A stretch of 64,000 nucleotides of DNA from Azohydromonas lata NBRC 102462 (GTDB taxonomy: Bacteria > Pseudomonadota > Gammaproteobacteria > Burkholderiales > Burkholderiaceae_C). Below, in pieces: positions 35,139 to 43,811 of the stretch. The position numbers and the translations under genes are program-made. A model generated the notes under the pieces. The model was not told the DNA's origin, did no database searches, and was given only the letters and a program-made list of their open reading frames with translations. The stretch lies in contig NZ_BCTC01000007.1 of NCBI RefSeq assembly GCF_001571085.1, positions 49,992 through 113,991 on the forward strand, written 5' to 3'. Within the stretch, counting starts at the first letter, position 1, and every line of letters starts with the position of its first letter.

Positions 35139-35846
35139 ATGGAGCTGCTGTTTGGCCTGCTGGCGTTGCTGGGGGCGTACCTGCTGGGGTCGCTGTCCTT
35201 TGCGGTGATCGTGAGCCGCTTCATGGGCTTGGCCGATCCGCGCAGCTACGGCTCCAAGAATCCAGGCGCCACCAACGTCCTGCGGTCGGGCAACCGCAAG
35301 GCCGCGGCGCTCACGCTGGCCTTCGACGCCTTCAAGGGCACGGCCGCCGTGCTCATCGCCCAAGCCCTGGCGCCGCGCCTGGGCCTCTCGGACACCACCA
35401 TCGCCTTCGTCGGCCTGGCCGCTTTCCTGGGCCACCTGTGGCCGGTGTTCTTCCGCTTCCAGGGCGGCAAGGGCGTGGCCACGGCGCTGGGCGTGCTGCT
35501 GGGCCTGAACCCGCTGCTGGCGCTGGCCACGCTGGCCACCTGGCTGGCCATCGCCTACTTCTTCCGCTACTCCTCGCTGGCCGCCATCGTGGCCGCGCTG
35601 TTCGCGCCCTTTTATGAGCTGCTGATCTGGGGCGCCAGCCCCGCGGCGCTGGCCGTGGCCGTCATGGGCCTGCTGCTGGTGTGGCGCCACAGCGCCAACA
35701 TCAAGAAGCTGCTGGCCGGCACCGAGAGCCGCATCGGCCAGAAGGCCGCCACGACGCCCAACAGTGGTGCGGCGGCTGCACACAAGCACGCGGCCGGCGG
35801 CCACGCAGGACACAAGCAACACCGCAAGCACAAAGGAGTGAAGTAA
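35139..35846 (+). CDS. plsY: Glycerol-3-phosphate acyltransferase PlsY
   Basis: Inner-membrane acyl-phosphate:glycerol-3-phosphate acyltransferase, the first acylation step of phospholipid synthesis with PlsX. 235 residues. Motifs: [65 protein letters not shown], and [18 protein letters not shown]. The last 30 or so residues are an Ala/His/Lys-rich tail ([19 protein letters not shown]) not found in the minimal enzyme. Its stop codon shares one base with the next gene's start. Confidence 0.95.
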   Translation: MELLFGLLALLGAYLLGSLSFAVIVSRFMGLADPRSYGSKNPGATNVLRSGNRKAAALTLAFDAFKGTAAVLIAQALAPRLGLSDTTIAFVGLAAFLGHLWPVFFRFQGGKGVATALGVLLGLNPLLALATLATWLAIAYFFRYSSLAAIVAALFAPFYELLIWGASPAALAVAVMGLLLVWRHSANIKKLLAGTESRIGQKAATTPNSGAAAAHKHAAGGHAGHKQHRKHKGVK

Positions 35847-36190
35847 TGGTTCAGCGATTTGACGTCGGCGCGCGCCTGTCGGAGATGGCCGTGCACAACG
35901 GCACCGTGTTCCTGGCCGGCCAGGTGCCCAGCGACGCCACGGCCGACATGGCCGGGCAGACGCAGCAGGTGCTGGACCAGATCGACGCGCTGCTGGCGCG
36001 CGCCCACACCGACAAGAGCCGGCTGCTGATGGTGCAGATCTTCATCCAGGACCTGGCCGATTTCCCGGCCATGAACGCCGTCTGGGACCGCTGGGTCGCC
36101 GACATCCAGGCGCCCCCGCGCGCCACCGTGCAGGCCGCCCTGGCCAACCCGGACTGGAAGCTGGAAATCGTGGCGACGGCGGCCTTGTAA
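35846..36190 (+). CDS. RidA-family protein
   Basis: A 114-residue member of the RidA/YjgF/UK114 superfamily, which includes enamine/imine deaminases. VFLAGQVPSD, TQQVLDQIDALLARAHTDKSRLLMVQIFIQDLADF and the C-terminal PPRATVQAALANPDWKLEIVATA are recognisable, with the conserved Arg in PRATV. Start ATG overlaps the plsY stop (TAATG) with a strong AAAGGAG site, so it is coupled to plsY. A terminator follows. Confidence 0.88.
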   Translation: MVQRFDVGARLSEMAVHNGTVFLAGQVPSDATADMAGQTQQVLDQIDALLARAHTDKSRLLMVQIFIQDLADFPAMNAVWDRWVADIQAPPRATVQAALANPDWKLEIVATAAL

Positions 36191-36207
36191 AAGCTGCAGC
36201 GCACAGT

Positions 36208-36244
36208 GAAACGGCCGCCCAACGCATGGTTGGGCGGCCGTTTT
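36208..36244 (+). terminator. Rho-independent terminator after plsY-ridA
   Basis: 15-bp stem AAACGGCCGCCCAAC / GTTGGGCGGCCGTTT with a short loop, ending in TTTT. Confidence 0.9.
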
Positions 36245-36306
36245 GCTTCCGGGTAGGGCGGTGTGCGGGCGCCGGTTTGGGACGTCCCAAGCCGCGGCTG
36301 ATGGCT

Positions 36307-36936
36307 TTAAAGGTCCAGCCCCAGCGCCGACGCATCCCCGCGCCCCTGGCGCACCAGCACCGGCTCGTCGCCGGAGAGGTCCAGCACGGTGGTGGGCTCC
36401 ATGGGGCAGGCGCCCGCGTCCAGCACCACCTGGATCTGCTTTTCCAGCCGCTCGCGAATCTCGTGCGGGTCGTTGAGCGGGTCGTCGTCGCCGGGCAGGA
36501 TCAGCGTGGTGGCCAGCAGCGGCTGGCCCAACTGCTCCAGCAGCGCCTGCGCCACGCGGTGCTCGGGCACGCGCAATCCGATGGTGCGGCGCGAGGGGTG
36601 CGACAGCCGGCGCGGCACTTCCTTGGTCGCCTCCAGGATGAAGGTGAAGGGCCCCGGCGTGGCCAGCTTGAGCAGCCGGTATTGCTGGTTGTCCACGCGG
36701 GCGTAGCTCGCCAGCTCGGACAGGTCGCGGCACAGCAGCGTCAGGTGGTGTTTTTCATCCACCTGCCGGATGCGGCGCAGCTTCTCGGCCGCGGACTTGT
36801 CGTCCAGGTGGCACACCAGCGCGTAGCTGGAGTCCGTGGGTAGTGCGCAGATGCCGCCGCCGTGCAGGATTTGCGCAGCCTGCTTGAGCAGGCGCGGCTG
36901 CGGATCGTCGGGATGGAGTTCGAAGTACTGGGACAT
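36307..36936 (-). CDS. yciO: YciO-like Sua5/YrdC-fold protein
   Basis: A 209-residue protein with the YrdC fold, related to threonylcarbamoyl-AMP synthase. Blocks: HGGGICALPTDSSYALVCHLDD (KRxK-like entrance), KHHLTLLCRDLSELASYARVDN, GPFTFILEATKEVPRRL, RTIGLRVPEH and PLLATTLILPGDDD. In E. coli YciO is the non-essential paralogue of TsaC. It sits downstream of yciV, the same order as the yciV-yciO pair in enterobacteria, which supports YciO over TsaC. Confidence 0.85.
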   Translation of the reverse strand: MSQYFELHPDDPQPRLLKQAAQILHGGGICALPTDSSYALVCHLDDKSAAEKLRRIRQVDEKHHLTLLCRDLSELASYARVDNQQYRLLKLATPGPFTFILEATKEVPRRLSHPSRRTIGLRVPEHRVAQALLEQLGQPLLATTLILPGDDDPLNDPHEIRERLEKQIQVVLDAGACPMEPTTVLDLSGDEPVLVRQGRGDASALGLDL

Positions 36937-37086
36937 GGGCAGGATTGTCCGCTTCGGACGCCACACGGGCGGCAGCCAGGGCAAGGTCAGGCAGTGCATG
37001 CATCCCCCTTCGGGGAAGCGCCCCCGTGTCGGATGCCAAGTTCAAAGCAAGAACCCCGCCCGCGCCATGCGGCGCCGGGGCCGCAC

Positions 37087-37953
37087 TCAGGGCGTGTGCA
37101 CGCGCTCGGCCAGCAGCTCCCAAACAGGGATCAAACCGCCCGGCAGCGGCGCCAGCGTGCCCAGGTCGGTGTGGCTTTCGTCGGGGCTGTGAAAGTCGCT
37201 GCCGCGCGAGGCGTAGAAGCCGAACTCGCGCGCCAGCCCGGCGTACTTGGGGTACTCGTCGGGGCGGTGGCTGCCGGTGACCACTTCCACGCCCTCGCCA
37301 CCCAGCTGCTTGAACTCGGTGAAGAAGGCGAACTCCTCCACCGGCGAGAAGTTGTAGCGGCCCGGGTGGGCGATGACGGCCATGCCGCCCGCGCCGCGTA
37401 TCCAGCGCACCGCGTCCGACAGCGTGGCCCAGCGGTGCGGGACGAAGCCCGGCTTGCCCTCGGCCAGGTAGTGGCGGAACACCTCCGGCGTGCTGGCGCA
37501 CACGCCGCTTTCCACCAGGAAGCGCGCGAAGTGCGTGCGCGACACCAAGTCGGGGTTGGAGGCGTACTTGAGCGCACCCTCGTAGGCGCCGGCAATGCCC
37601 GCGGCCTCCAGCGACTGCCCCATCTCGCGCGCGCGATCGCTGCGCCCGCCGCGCGTGGCTGCCAGGCCGTCGCGCAGCGCCGCGTCGTCGATGTCAAAGC
37701 CCAGGCCGACGATGTGCACCGTCTTGCCCGCGAAGGTCACGGAGATTTCCACGCCGCTGAGAAAGGGCATGCCCAGCTCCAGCGCGGCCCGGCGGGCGCG
37801 GTGCTGGCCGCCGGTTTCGTCGTGGTCGGTCAGCGACCACAGTTGCACGCCGTTGGCGTGGGCGCGGGCCGCGACGCCCTCCGGGGTCAGCGTGCCGTCG
37901 GACACGTCGGAGTGGCAGTGCAGGTCGGCGTTGAGTGCAAGGGGATCAATCAC
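37087..37953 (-). CDS. yciV: PHP-domain RNase AM / YciV-like nuclease
   Basis: A 288-residue PHP-domain phosphoesterase; the E. coli homologue is a 5'-3' exonuclease that matures 5S, 16S and 23S rRNA ends. Metal-binding motifs are clear: LHCHSDVSDG, LWSLTDHDETGG, FLSGVEIS, MAVIAHPGRYN and FYASRGSDFHSP. Start is a GTG at 37951-37953 (VIDPLALNADLHCHSD); no ATG lies near the required N-terminus, and the ribosome site is poor. Precedes yciO. Confidence 0.87.
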   Translation of the reverse strand: MIDPLALNADLHCHSDVSDGTLTPEGVAARAHANGVQLWSLTDHDETGGQHRARRAALELGMPFLSGVEISVTFAGKTVHIVGLGFDIDDAALRDGLAATRGGRSDRAREMGQSLEAAGIAGAYEGALKYASNPDLVSRTHFARFLVESGVCASTPEVFRHYLAEGKPGFVPHRWATLSDAVRWIRGAGGMAVIAHPGRYNFSPVEEFAFFTEFKQLGGEGVEVVTGSHRPDEYPKYAGLAREFGFYASRGSDFHSPDESHTDLGTLAPLPGGLIPVWELLAERVHTP

Positions 37954-38104
37954 CCCTGAATTGTAGGGAGCCGGGGGTTTTCCCGAGCTTGAACGGCCCT
38001 TCGCGCAGGATGGCGGCGTGATCGATGCCCTACGCGGGACCATCACGCCGCCATGCTGCCGGCCTGCCCGCCCGCGTGGGCGGGCAGGCCGGCGTCGCCA
38101 GCGC

Positions 38105-39559
38105 TCAGCGCCGCACGCGCAGGATCTGGCCGGCGTCCTCGTCGGTGAGCAGGTAGAGCCAGCCGTCGGGGCCCTGGCGCACGTCGCGGATGCGCTTGCC
38201 CAGGTCGCCGAACAGCCGCTCGCGGCTCAGCACGCCGGTGGTGCTGACGGTAAGACGCCACAGCGCCTTGTCCGCCAGCGCGGCCACGAACAGGTTGCCC
38301 TGCCATTCCGGGAAGCCGGCGCCCGTGTAGAAGCTGATGCCCCCGGGCGCGATGGAGGTGGGCCCCCACCACGTCAGCGGCTGGTCCAGCCCCGGCGCCG
38401 CGCTGGCGCCGCCCACCTTGGGACAACTGTCCACGGGCGTGGCGCCGTACTCGCAGCCGTAGGAGATCAGCGGCCAGCCGTAGTTGTGGGCGGGCAGCAC
38501 GATGTTGATCTCGTCGCCCCCCTGCGGCCCGTGCTCGGCCTCCCACAGGGCGCCCGTGACGGGGTGGATGGCCAGGCCCTGCGGGTTGCGGTGGCCCCAG
38601 CTCCACAGCCCCGCGACGGCGCCCGCCACCACCGGGTCGCCCGGCGCGGCGGTGCCGCTGGTGGTGATGCGCACGATCTTGCCCAGTCCGCTGGACGGGA
38701 TCTGCGCCTGGTCGCGCGTGGCGGCATCGAAGCGGTCGCCCAAGGTCAGCAGCAGCTGCCCGCTGCGGTCGAAGAGCAGCTTGCCGCCGTAGTTGCGCTC
38801 GCCGGCTATCTTGGGCAGTTGGCGGTAGATGACGGTGCCGCCCGTGAGCGTGGTGTAGTCCGCCGAGAGCTGCGCGCGCCACACGGCCACGCCGTCGGTG
38901 TCGCCGCTGCCGGCCTCGACGTAGCTCAGGTAGACAAGGCGGTTCGTGGCAAAGCCCGGGTCCAGCACCACGTCGAACAGGCCGGCCTGCAGCGGCGGTT
39001 CGGCCGCCAGCGTGCTGGCCTTGATGGCGGGCAGCCCCGTGATGGGCACCGACAGCGTGAGCCCGTCGGCGCTGAGCCGGCGCAGCCGGCCCGGCCGCTC
39101 CGTCACCAGCATGCTGCCGTCCGGCAGGAAGGCCAGTGCCCACGGCCGCACCAGGCCGTCGCGGAAGCTCTCAACCACCGCCGGGCCGGGGGCTGGCGCA
39201 GGCGTCGGTGCGGGCGCGGGTGCCGGCGTCGGAGCAGGGGCTGGCGCCGGTGTCGGGGCTGGCGCGGGCACCGGCGTCGGAGCCGGGGCAGGCACGGGTG
39301 CCGGGGCCGGGGCCGGCGGGTTGGGCGAGGGCACGGGCTTGGGGGCCGGCGCCGGCGTGGGCGCTGGGGCCGGCACCTCGGTGGCGCCACTGCCGCCACC
39401 GCCGCCGCAGCCGGAAACGGCCACGCTCAGCGCCACGGCGGCGCCCCACAGCCATTGCAGGCGCCGGGGCAGGGATGAAGGAAGGGGGGCTTCGGTCGCG
39501 CCGGCCGGGCGGTCCTCGGGGGTGGCCGGGCAGGACAAGGCTTCAATGCGTCGTTTCAC
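38105..39559 (-). CDS. PQQ-type aldose sugar dehydrogenase lipoprotein with Pro/Ala repeat linker
   Basis: A 484-residue periplasmic six-blade beta-propeller of the soluble glucose/sorbosone dehydrogenase family (YliI/Asd-like). Signatures: NYGGKLLFDRSGQLLLTLGDR, WSWGHRNPQGLAIHP, EAEHGPQGGDEINIV and GGISFYTGAGFPEWQGNLFVAAL. It has a Sec lipoprotein signal (AVSGC, about residue 51), then a roughly 65-residue PAPAPTP repeat that tethers the domain away from the membrane. The start is a GTG with AGGAG 9 bases upstream. It is the second of two tandem paralogues, 19 bases apart. Confidence 0.87.
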   Translation of the reverse strand: MKRRIEALSCPATPEDRPAGATEAPLPSSLPRRLQWLWGAAVALSVAVSGCGGGGGSGATEVPAPAPTPAPAPKPVPSPNPPAPAPAPVPAPAPTPVPAPAPTPAPAPAPTPAPAPAPTPAPAPGPAVVESFRDGLVRPWALAFLPDGSMLVTERPGRLRRLSADGLTLSVPITGLPAIKASTLAAEPPLQAGLFDVVLDPGFATNRLVYLSYVEAGSGDTDGVAVWRAQLSADYTTLTGGTVIYRQLPKIAGERNYGGKLLFDRSGQLLLTLGDRFDAATRDQAQIPSSGLGKIVRITTSGTAAPGDPVVAGAVAGLWSWGHRNPQGLAIHPVTGALWEAEHGPQGGDEINIVLPAHNYGWPLISYGCEYGATPVDSCPKVGGASAAPGLDQPLTWWGPTSIAPGGISFYTGAGFPEWQGNLFVAALADKALWRLTVSTTGVLSRERLFGDLGKRIRDVRQGPDGWLYLLTDEDAGQILRVRR

Positions 39560-39578
39560 GGCGTGGGCTCCTCGTCTT

Positions 39579-40871
39579 TCAGCGGGCGATGCGCAAGATG
39601 CGCCCGTTGTCTTCGTCGGTCAGTACCAGCAGGGCTCCGTCAGGCGCCTGGCGCACGTGGCGCATGCGCCTGCCCAGGCCCCGGTAGAGGGCGCTGCGCG
39701 ACACCACCTTGCGTCCGCTGAGCGTGAGCCGCCACAGCGAGGTGTCCTTGAGCGCGGCCACGAACAGGTTGCCGCGCCACTCGGGGAACATGGCGCCGTC
39801 GTAGAAGCTGATGCCGCTGGGCGCGATGGAGGTGGGCACCCACCAGGTCTGCGGCTGCTCCATTCCGGTCAGCTCGCGCTTGCCACCCACCACCGTGCAC
39901 GCGCCCACCGTCGTGCCGTACTCGCAGCCGTAGGAAATGCGCGGCCAGCCGTAGTTCTGCCCGCGCTCGATCACGTTGATCTCGTCGCCGCCCTGCGGCC
40001 CGTGCTCCGAGGACCACAGCTCGCCCGTGAACGGGTTGAAGGTCAGCCCCTGCGGGTTGCGGTGCCCGCGGCTCCAGATCTCCGGCAGTGCGCCGGGCTG
40101 GCCCACGAAGGGGTTGTCCGCCGGCACGCTGCCGTTGCGGTTGATGCGGACGATCTTGCCGTGGTGCGCGCCCAACCACTGCGCCCTGATGCGCTCCGCG
40201 TCAGTGAAGTGGTCGCCCAACGAGACGAACAGCTTGGTGCCGGCCAGCGCCATGCGCCCGCCGTAGTTGGACATGTTGCTGACCGTCACCTTGGGGCTGG
40301 CGCGGAAGATCACGGCCAGGTCGCGCAAGGCGCCGGCCACCAGCCGCGCACGCGCCACGGCGAGGCCCGCGGTGTTGTATTGCGGCCCCGTGCCGCGCTC
40401 GGTGTAGCTCAGGTACACCCAGGTGTCGCCGCCCAAGTGCTCCACGATCACGTCCAGCAGCCCGCCCTGGCCGCCCACGAAGATGCGCGGCGGCAGCCCG
40501 CTGATGCTGCTCATGCTGCTGCCGTCGGCGCTGATGCGGCGCAGCCGCCCGGCGCGCTCGGTCACGAGCAGGCTGCCGTCGCCCAGGAAGTCCAGCCCCC
40601 ACGGGTGGTTGAGCCCCGCGCGTACCACGCGCGCCGCGGGCAGCGCCGCGGCCTCGGCGCTGGCGGCCGTATCGGCCACTTGCGCCGCGCTCTCCAGCGC
40701 CGCGGGCGATTCGGCCATGCCGCCGTCGCCCCCGCCGCCGCAGCCCGCCAGCAGCGCCGACGCGCCGCCCAGGCCCGCCACACCACCCCAGCCGGCCAGC
40801 CGGCCTAGGGCTCCGCGCCGCGACAAATTCGCGGCGCGCGCGGGCTCGCCCGCGCACTGCTGTTCACGCAT
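39579..40871 (-). CDS. PQQ-type aldose sugar dehydrogenase, Tat-type lipoprotein
   Basis: A 430-residue paralogue of the downstream gene, sharing GHRNPQGL, EHGPQGGDEIN, ISYGCEYG and GISFYDGAMFPEWRGNLFVAAL. The export signal differs: LSRRGALGRLAGWGGVAG carries twin arginines and ends in a lipobox ALLAGC, so it is probably a Tat-exported lipoprotein. There is no proline-rich linker; instead an Ala-rich spacer of about 40 residues follows. ATG at 40869-40871 has GAGG 5 bases upstream. First gene of the pair. Confidence 0.86.
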   Translation of the reverse strand: MREQQCAGEPARAANLSRRGALGRLAGWGGVAGLGGASALLAGCGGGGDGGMAESPAALESAAQVADTAASAEAAALPAARVVRAGLNHPWGLDFLGDGSLLVTERAGRLRRISADGSSMSSISGLPPRIFVGGQGGLLDVIVEHLGGDTWVYLSYTERGTGPQYNTAGLAVARARLVAGALRDLAVIFRASPKVTVSNMSNYGGRMALAGTKLFVSLGDHFTDAERIRAQWLGAHHGKIVRINRNGSVPADNPFVGQPGALPEIWSRGHRNPQGLTFNPFTGELWSSEHGPQGGDEINVIERGQNYGWPRISYGCEYGTTVGACTVVGGKRELTGMEQPQTWWVPTSIAPSGISFYDGAMFPEWRGNLFVAALKDTSLWRLTLSGRKVVSRSALYRGLGRRMRHVRQAPDGALLVLTDEDNGRILRIAR

Positions 40872-41102
40872 AAACACCTCAACGACGTTCTTTTCGAAAA
40901 ACTGCATCGCCTTTGGGCCGCTCTTGTGGCGGCATGGCGACATGCGTTTTCAGCAGTTGATGTGCCCAGCATGGGGCGTGCGCCCGGCAACACCCCCGCT
41001 TGTGCGGGAGTGCGCAATGCCTTGCAAAGGCTCTTACGTGTGTGGTGCTGGTGTACGCCGCGCAATTGCGGCTGTGCAGCGGCGCTCAGCGCTTTCGAAG
41101 CG

Positions 41103-42833
41103 TCAGGCCTGCGCCTGCACCACCATTTGCAGCCGCTGCTGGCCCTGCCAGGTTTCCAGCGCCACGCGGTAGGCCAGCCGCGCCGTGGCGGGCAGCGGGT
41201 CCACGTGGTTGAACCAGATGGCGTCGCGCAGCACGCCGTGCAGCTTCAGGCGCAGCTTGGTGTGGCGCTCGCCCACCAGGCGCTGCGCGATGACTTCCAC
41301 CTCGTCGCAGAACAGCGGCGCGTCGAAGGCCTGGCCCCAGACCTGCTCCTCCAGCGCCATGACGGTGGGCGCGTCGAAGTACTGCGGCGGCAGCGATCCG
41401 TCCACGGGCAGCCGGCGCTGCAGCGCGGCGGCGTCGAGCTGCTCCTGCGCCACGGCCACCAGCAGCGCGGCAAAGCGGGGGAAGTCGGCCTCGGCCAGCG
41501 TGCAGCCCGCGGCCATGGCGTGGCCGCCGAACTTCACCAGCAGCCCCGGCGCGCGCTTGCTCACCAGGTCCAGCGCGTCGCGCAGGTGAAAGCCGGGGAT
41601 GGAGCGGCCCGACCCCTTGAGCAGGCCGTCCTGCCCACGCGCGAACACGAAGGTCGGGCGGTTCAGCCGCTCCTTGAGCCGCCCGGCCACGATGCCCACC
41701 ACGCCCTCGTGGAAGTCGGGGTCGTACAGCGCCACGGCGGCGGGGGCGTCCACTTCCTTGCCCTCGGGGGCGAGCTGCGCCAGCAGGTGCTCGGCCTGCT
41801 CGCGCATGCCGGCCTCGACCTCGCGGCGCTCGCGGTTGATGGCGTCCAGCTTCTGCGCGAGGTCCCGCGCGCGCGCCGGGTCGTCGGTGAGCAGGCATTC
41901 GATGCCCAGCGTCATGTCCGCCAGGCGCCCGGCGGCGTTGACGCGCGGGCCCAGCGCGAAGCCGAAGTCGAAGGCGCTGGCGCGCTGCGGGTCGCGCCCC
42001 GCCGCGGTGAACAGCGCCTGCACGCCCGGCTGCATGCGCCCGGCGCGTATGCGCTTCAAGCCCTGGGCGACCAGGCGGCGGTTGTTGGCGTCCAGCTTGA
42101 CCACGTCGGCCACCGTGCCCAGGGCTACGAGGTCCAGCAGCGCGTCCAGCCGCGGCTGCGTGGCTTGGTCGAAGCGCCCGCGCGCGCGCAGCTCCGCGCG
42201 CAGCGCCAGCAGCACGTAGAACATCACGCCCACGCCCGCCAGCGACTTGCTTTCGAAGGCGCAGCCCGGCTGGCTGGGGTTGACGATGACGTCGGCCGCC
42301 GGCAGCTGCACCTGACCGTCCTCCACGGCGGGCAGGTGGTGGTCCGTCACCAGCACCGCCATGCCCAGCGCGCGCGCATGCGCCACGCCCGCCATGCTGG
42401 CGATGCCGTTGTCCACGGTGACCAGCAGGTCCGGCCTGAGCGGCAGCGCCAGGTCCACGATGGTGGGGCTCAGCCCGTAGCCGTGCACGGCGCGGTCGGG
42501 GACGACGTAGCAGACGGCCTGCGGCGCCGCGCCCAACATGCGCAGCCCGCGCAGCGCCACGGCGCAGGCGGTGGCGCCGTCGCAGTCGTAGTCGGCCACC
42601 ACGCAGATGTGCTTGCCCGCGTCGATCATGTCGGCCAGCAGCCGCGCGGCCTCGGCGCTGCCGTGCAGCGAGGCGGGGGGCAGCAGGCGGTTGAGCCCGT
42701 CGTCCAGCTCCTGCGGCGAGCTCACGCCGCGCGCGGCGAACAGCCGCGCCAGCAGCGGGTGCACGCCCGCCTGTTCCAGCGCGTGCACCGCGCGCGGGGG
42801 CACGTCGCGCATTTCCAGCATGGGGGTGGTCAT
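41103..42833 (-). CDS. recJ: Single-stranded-DNA-specific exonuclease RecJ
   Basis: 5'-3' ssDNA exonuclease for recombination and mismatch repair. 576 residues. DHH-family metal sites: ADYDCDGATA (Asp81, 83, 85), VTVDNGIAS, VTDHHLP (164-166), and DHHA1 block LVKFGGHAMAAG, with GSGRSIPGFHL. ATG at 42831-42833 follows GGAG and overlaps the stop of the upstream gene by four bases (ATGA), so translation is coupled. Confidence 0.95.
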   Translation of the reverse strand: MTTPMLEMRDVPPRAVHALEQAGVHPLLARLFAARGVSSPQELDDGLNRLLPPASLHGSAEAARLLADMIDAGKHICVVADYDCDGATACAVALRGLRMLGAAPQAVCYVVPDRAVHGYGLSPTIVDLALPLRPDLLVTVDNGIASMAGVAHARALGMAVLVTDHHLPAVEDGQVQLPAADVIVNPSQPGCAFESKSLAGVGVMFYVLLALRAELRARGRFDQATQPRLDALLDLVALGTVADVVKLDANNRRLVAQGLKRIRAGRMQPGVQALFTAAGRDPQRASAFDFGFALGPRVNAAGRLADMTLGIECLLTDDPARARDLAQKLDAINRERREVEAGMREQAEHLLAQLAPEGKEVDAPAAVALYDPDFHEGVVGIVAGRLKERLNRPTFVFARGQDGLLKGSGRSIPGFHLRDALDLVSKRAPGLLVKFGGHAMAAGCTLAEADFPRFAALLVAVAQEQLDAAALQRRLPVDGSLPPQYFDAPTVMALEEQVWGQAFDAPLFCDEVEVIAQRLVGERHTKLRLKLHGVLRDAIWFNHVDPLPATARLAYRVALETWQGQQRLQMVVQAQA

Positions 42834-43741
42834 AGCGTCTCCAGCAGCGCGGCGGCGCGCCCGGCGCGCGCGCCGCCGGACAGGCGCTGCCACCAGCGCT
42901 TGGGTTGGGCCTCCAGGGCCACCGCGCCGCGCTCGCCGCACAGCACCAGGCGGCCTTCGGGGTGGGTGGCCAGGGGGGCGATGCATGCTTCGTCCAGCGC
43001 CGTCCAGGCGGCGCGCCAGGCGTCCCAGTCCTCGTGGAGCGCGGGCGTGCGCAGCCGCTCGTCCACGCGCGGCGCGCCTGTGGTGCGCTCGGCCTGGGCC
43101 GCGCCGCAGCCGCTGAGCCACAGCGCGTTGATGGGCAGCTCGCCGCGCGCCTCGCGCGACTCGTTGAGCGGGTGGTTGAACAGCAGCATCTGCACCTCGT
43201 TGAGCAGCCGCCGCACCAGCCGCGGCTGCGCCGGCATGTCGCTGTGCAGCGCGTGCCCAATGGCGCGGTCGGCCGCCAGCGTGGGCAGGTCTTTCAACAG
43301 CGGGTGCGACACCAGCCAGTTCAGGTCGCTCACCCAGTGCAAGGTGAAGCCTTCGGAGGCGAAGAGCTCGTGCAGCGCGTCGAAGAAGCGGCGCGACTCC
43401 CAGGGCTCCAGGGCCAGGGCGCCCGGGTCGGTCAGGCCGATGTGGTCGCTGCCCAGCAGCAGGTGCGCGGGCGTGAGGCGTCCCCAGGGCAGGCTCGCGT
43501 CCAGCCCGGCCGCCGCGGCGTCGCGCGCGGCCCAGGGGATCAGGCCGTCGGTGACGCTCCAGCCCAGCGCGCGGGCCAGGGCGCGTTCGTGCGGCGGGGA
43601 GAGGGAGCTTTCGTCGCCCGCGTCGCGTTCGGCCTCGCGCCAGTGCGACAGCAGCGCGTCCAGGTGAGGCAGCTGCAGCGACTTCAGGGCTCGCGCCCCG
43701 GCGTCGGACAAGGGGGCGGCAAAGGGAATCAGCAGTTGCAT
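42830..43741 (-). CDS. RecJ-linked conserved protein (COG4255-like)
   Basis: A 303-residue soluble protein. The N-terminus MQLLIPFAAPLSDAGARALKSLQLPHLDALL and later LPWGRLTPAHLLLGSDHI, DLNWLVSHPLLKDLPTLAADRAIG and LMNEVQMLLFNHPLNE-like blocks are, as far as I recall, those of COG4255. Members are sometimes named phosphoglycerate mutase-like without proof. The ATGA overlap with recJ suggests a linked job, perhaps in DNA repair, but that is inference. It is divergent from lolC, with 70 bases between. Confidence 0.6.
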   Translation of the reverse strand: MQLLIPFAAPLSDAGARALKSLQLPHLDALLSHWREAERDAGDESSLSPPHERALARALGWSVTDGLIPWAARDAAAAGLDASLPWGRLTPAHLLLGSDHIGLTDPGALALEPWESRRFFDALHELFASEGFTLHWVSDLNWLVSHPLLKDLPTLAADRAIGHALHSDMPAQPRLVRRLLNEVQMLLFNHPLNESREARGELPINALWLSGCGAAQAERTTGAPRVDERLRTPALHEDWDAWRAAWTALDEACIAPLATHPEGRLVLCGERGAVALEAQPKRWWQRLSGGARAGRAAALLETL

Positions 43742-43811
43742 GGCGCCGAATTATCCGGGCCGCCGCGCGCCGCGCCGGAGCCGCCCATGCCGCCCGCTAC
43801 GATGCCGGCCC

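Noticed and set aside
39180..39380. GC-rich short repeat resembling a CRISPR or VNTR
   Set aside because: It encodes the in-frame PAPAPTP linker of the sugar dehydrogenase lipoprotein. There are no direct repeats with unique spacers.
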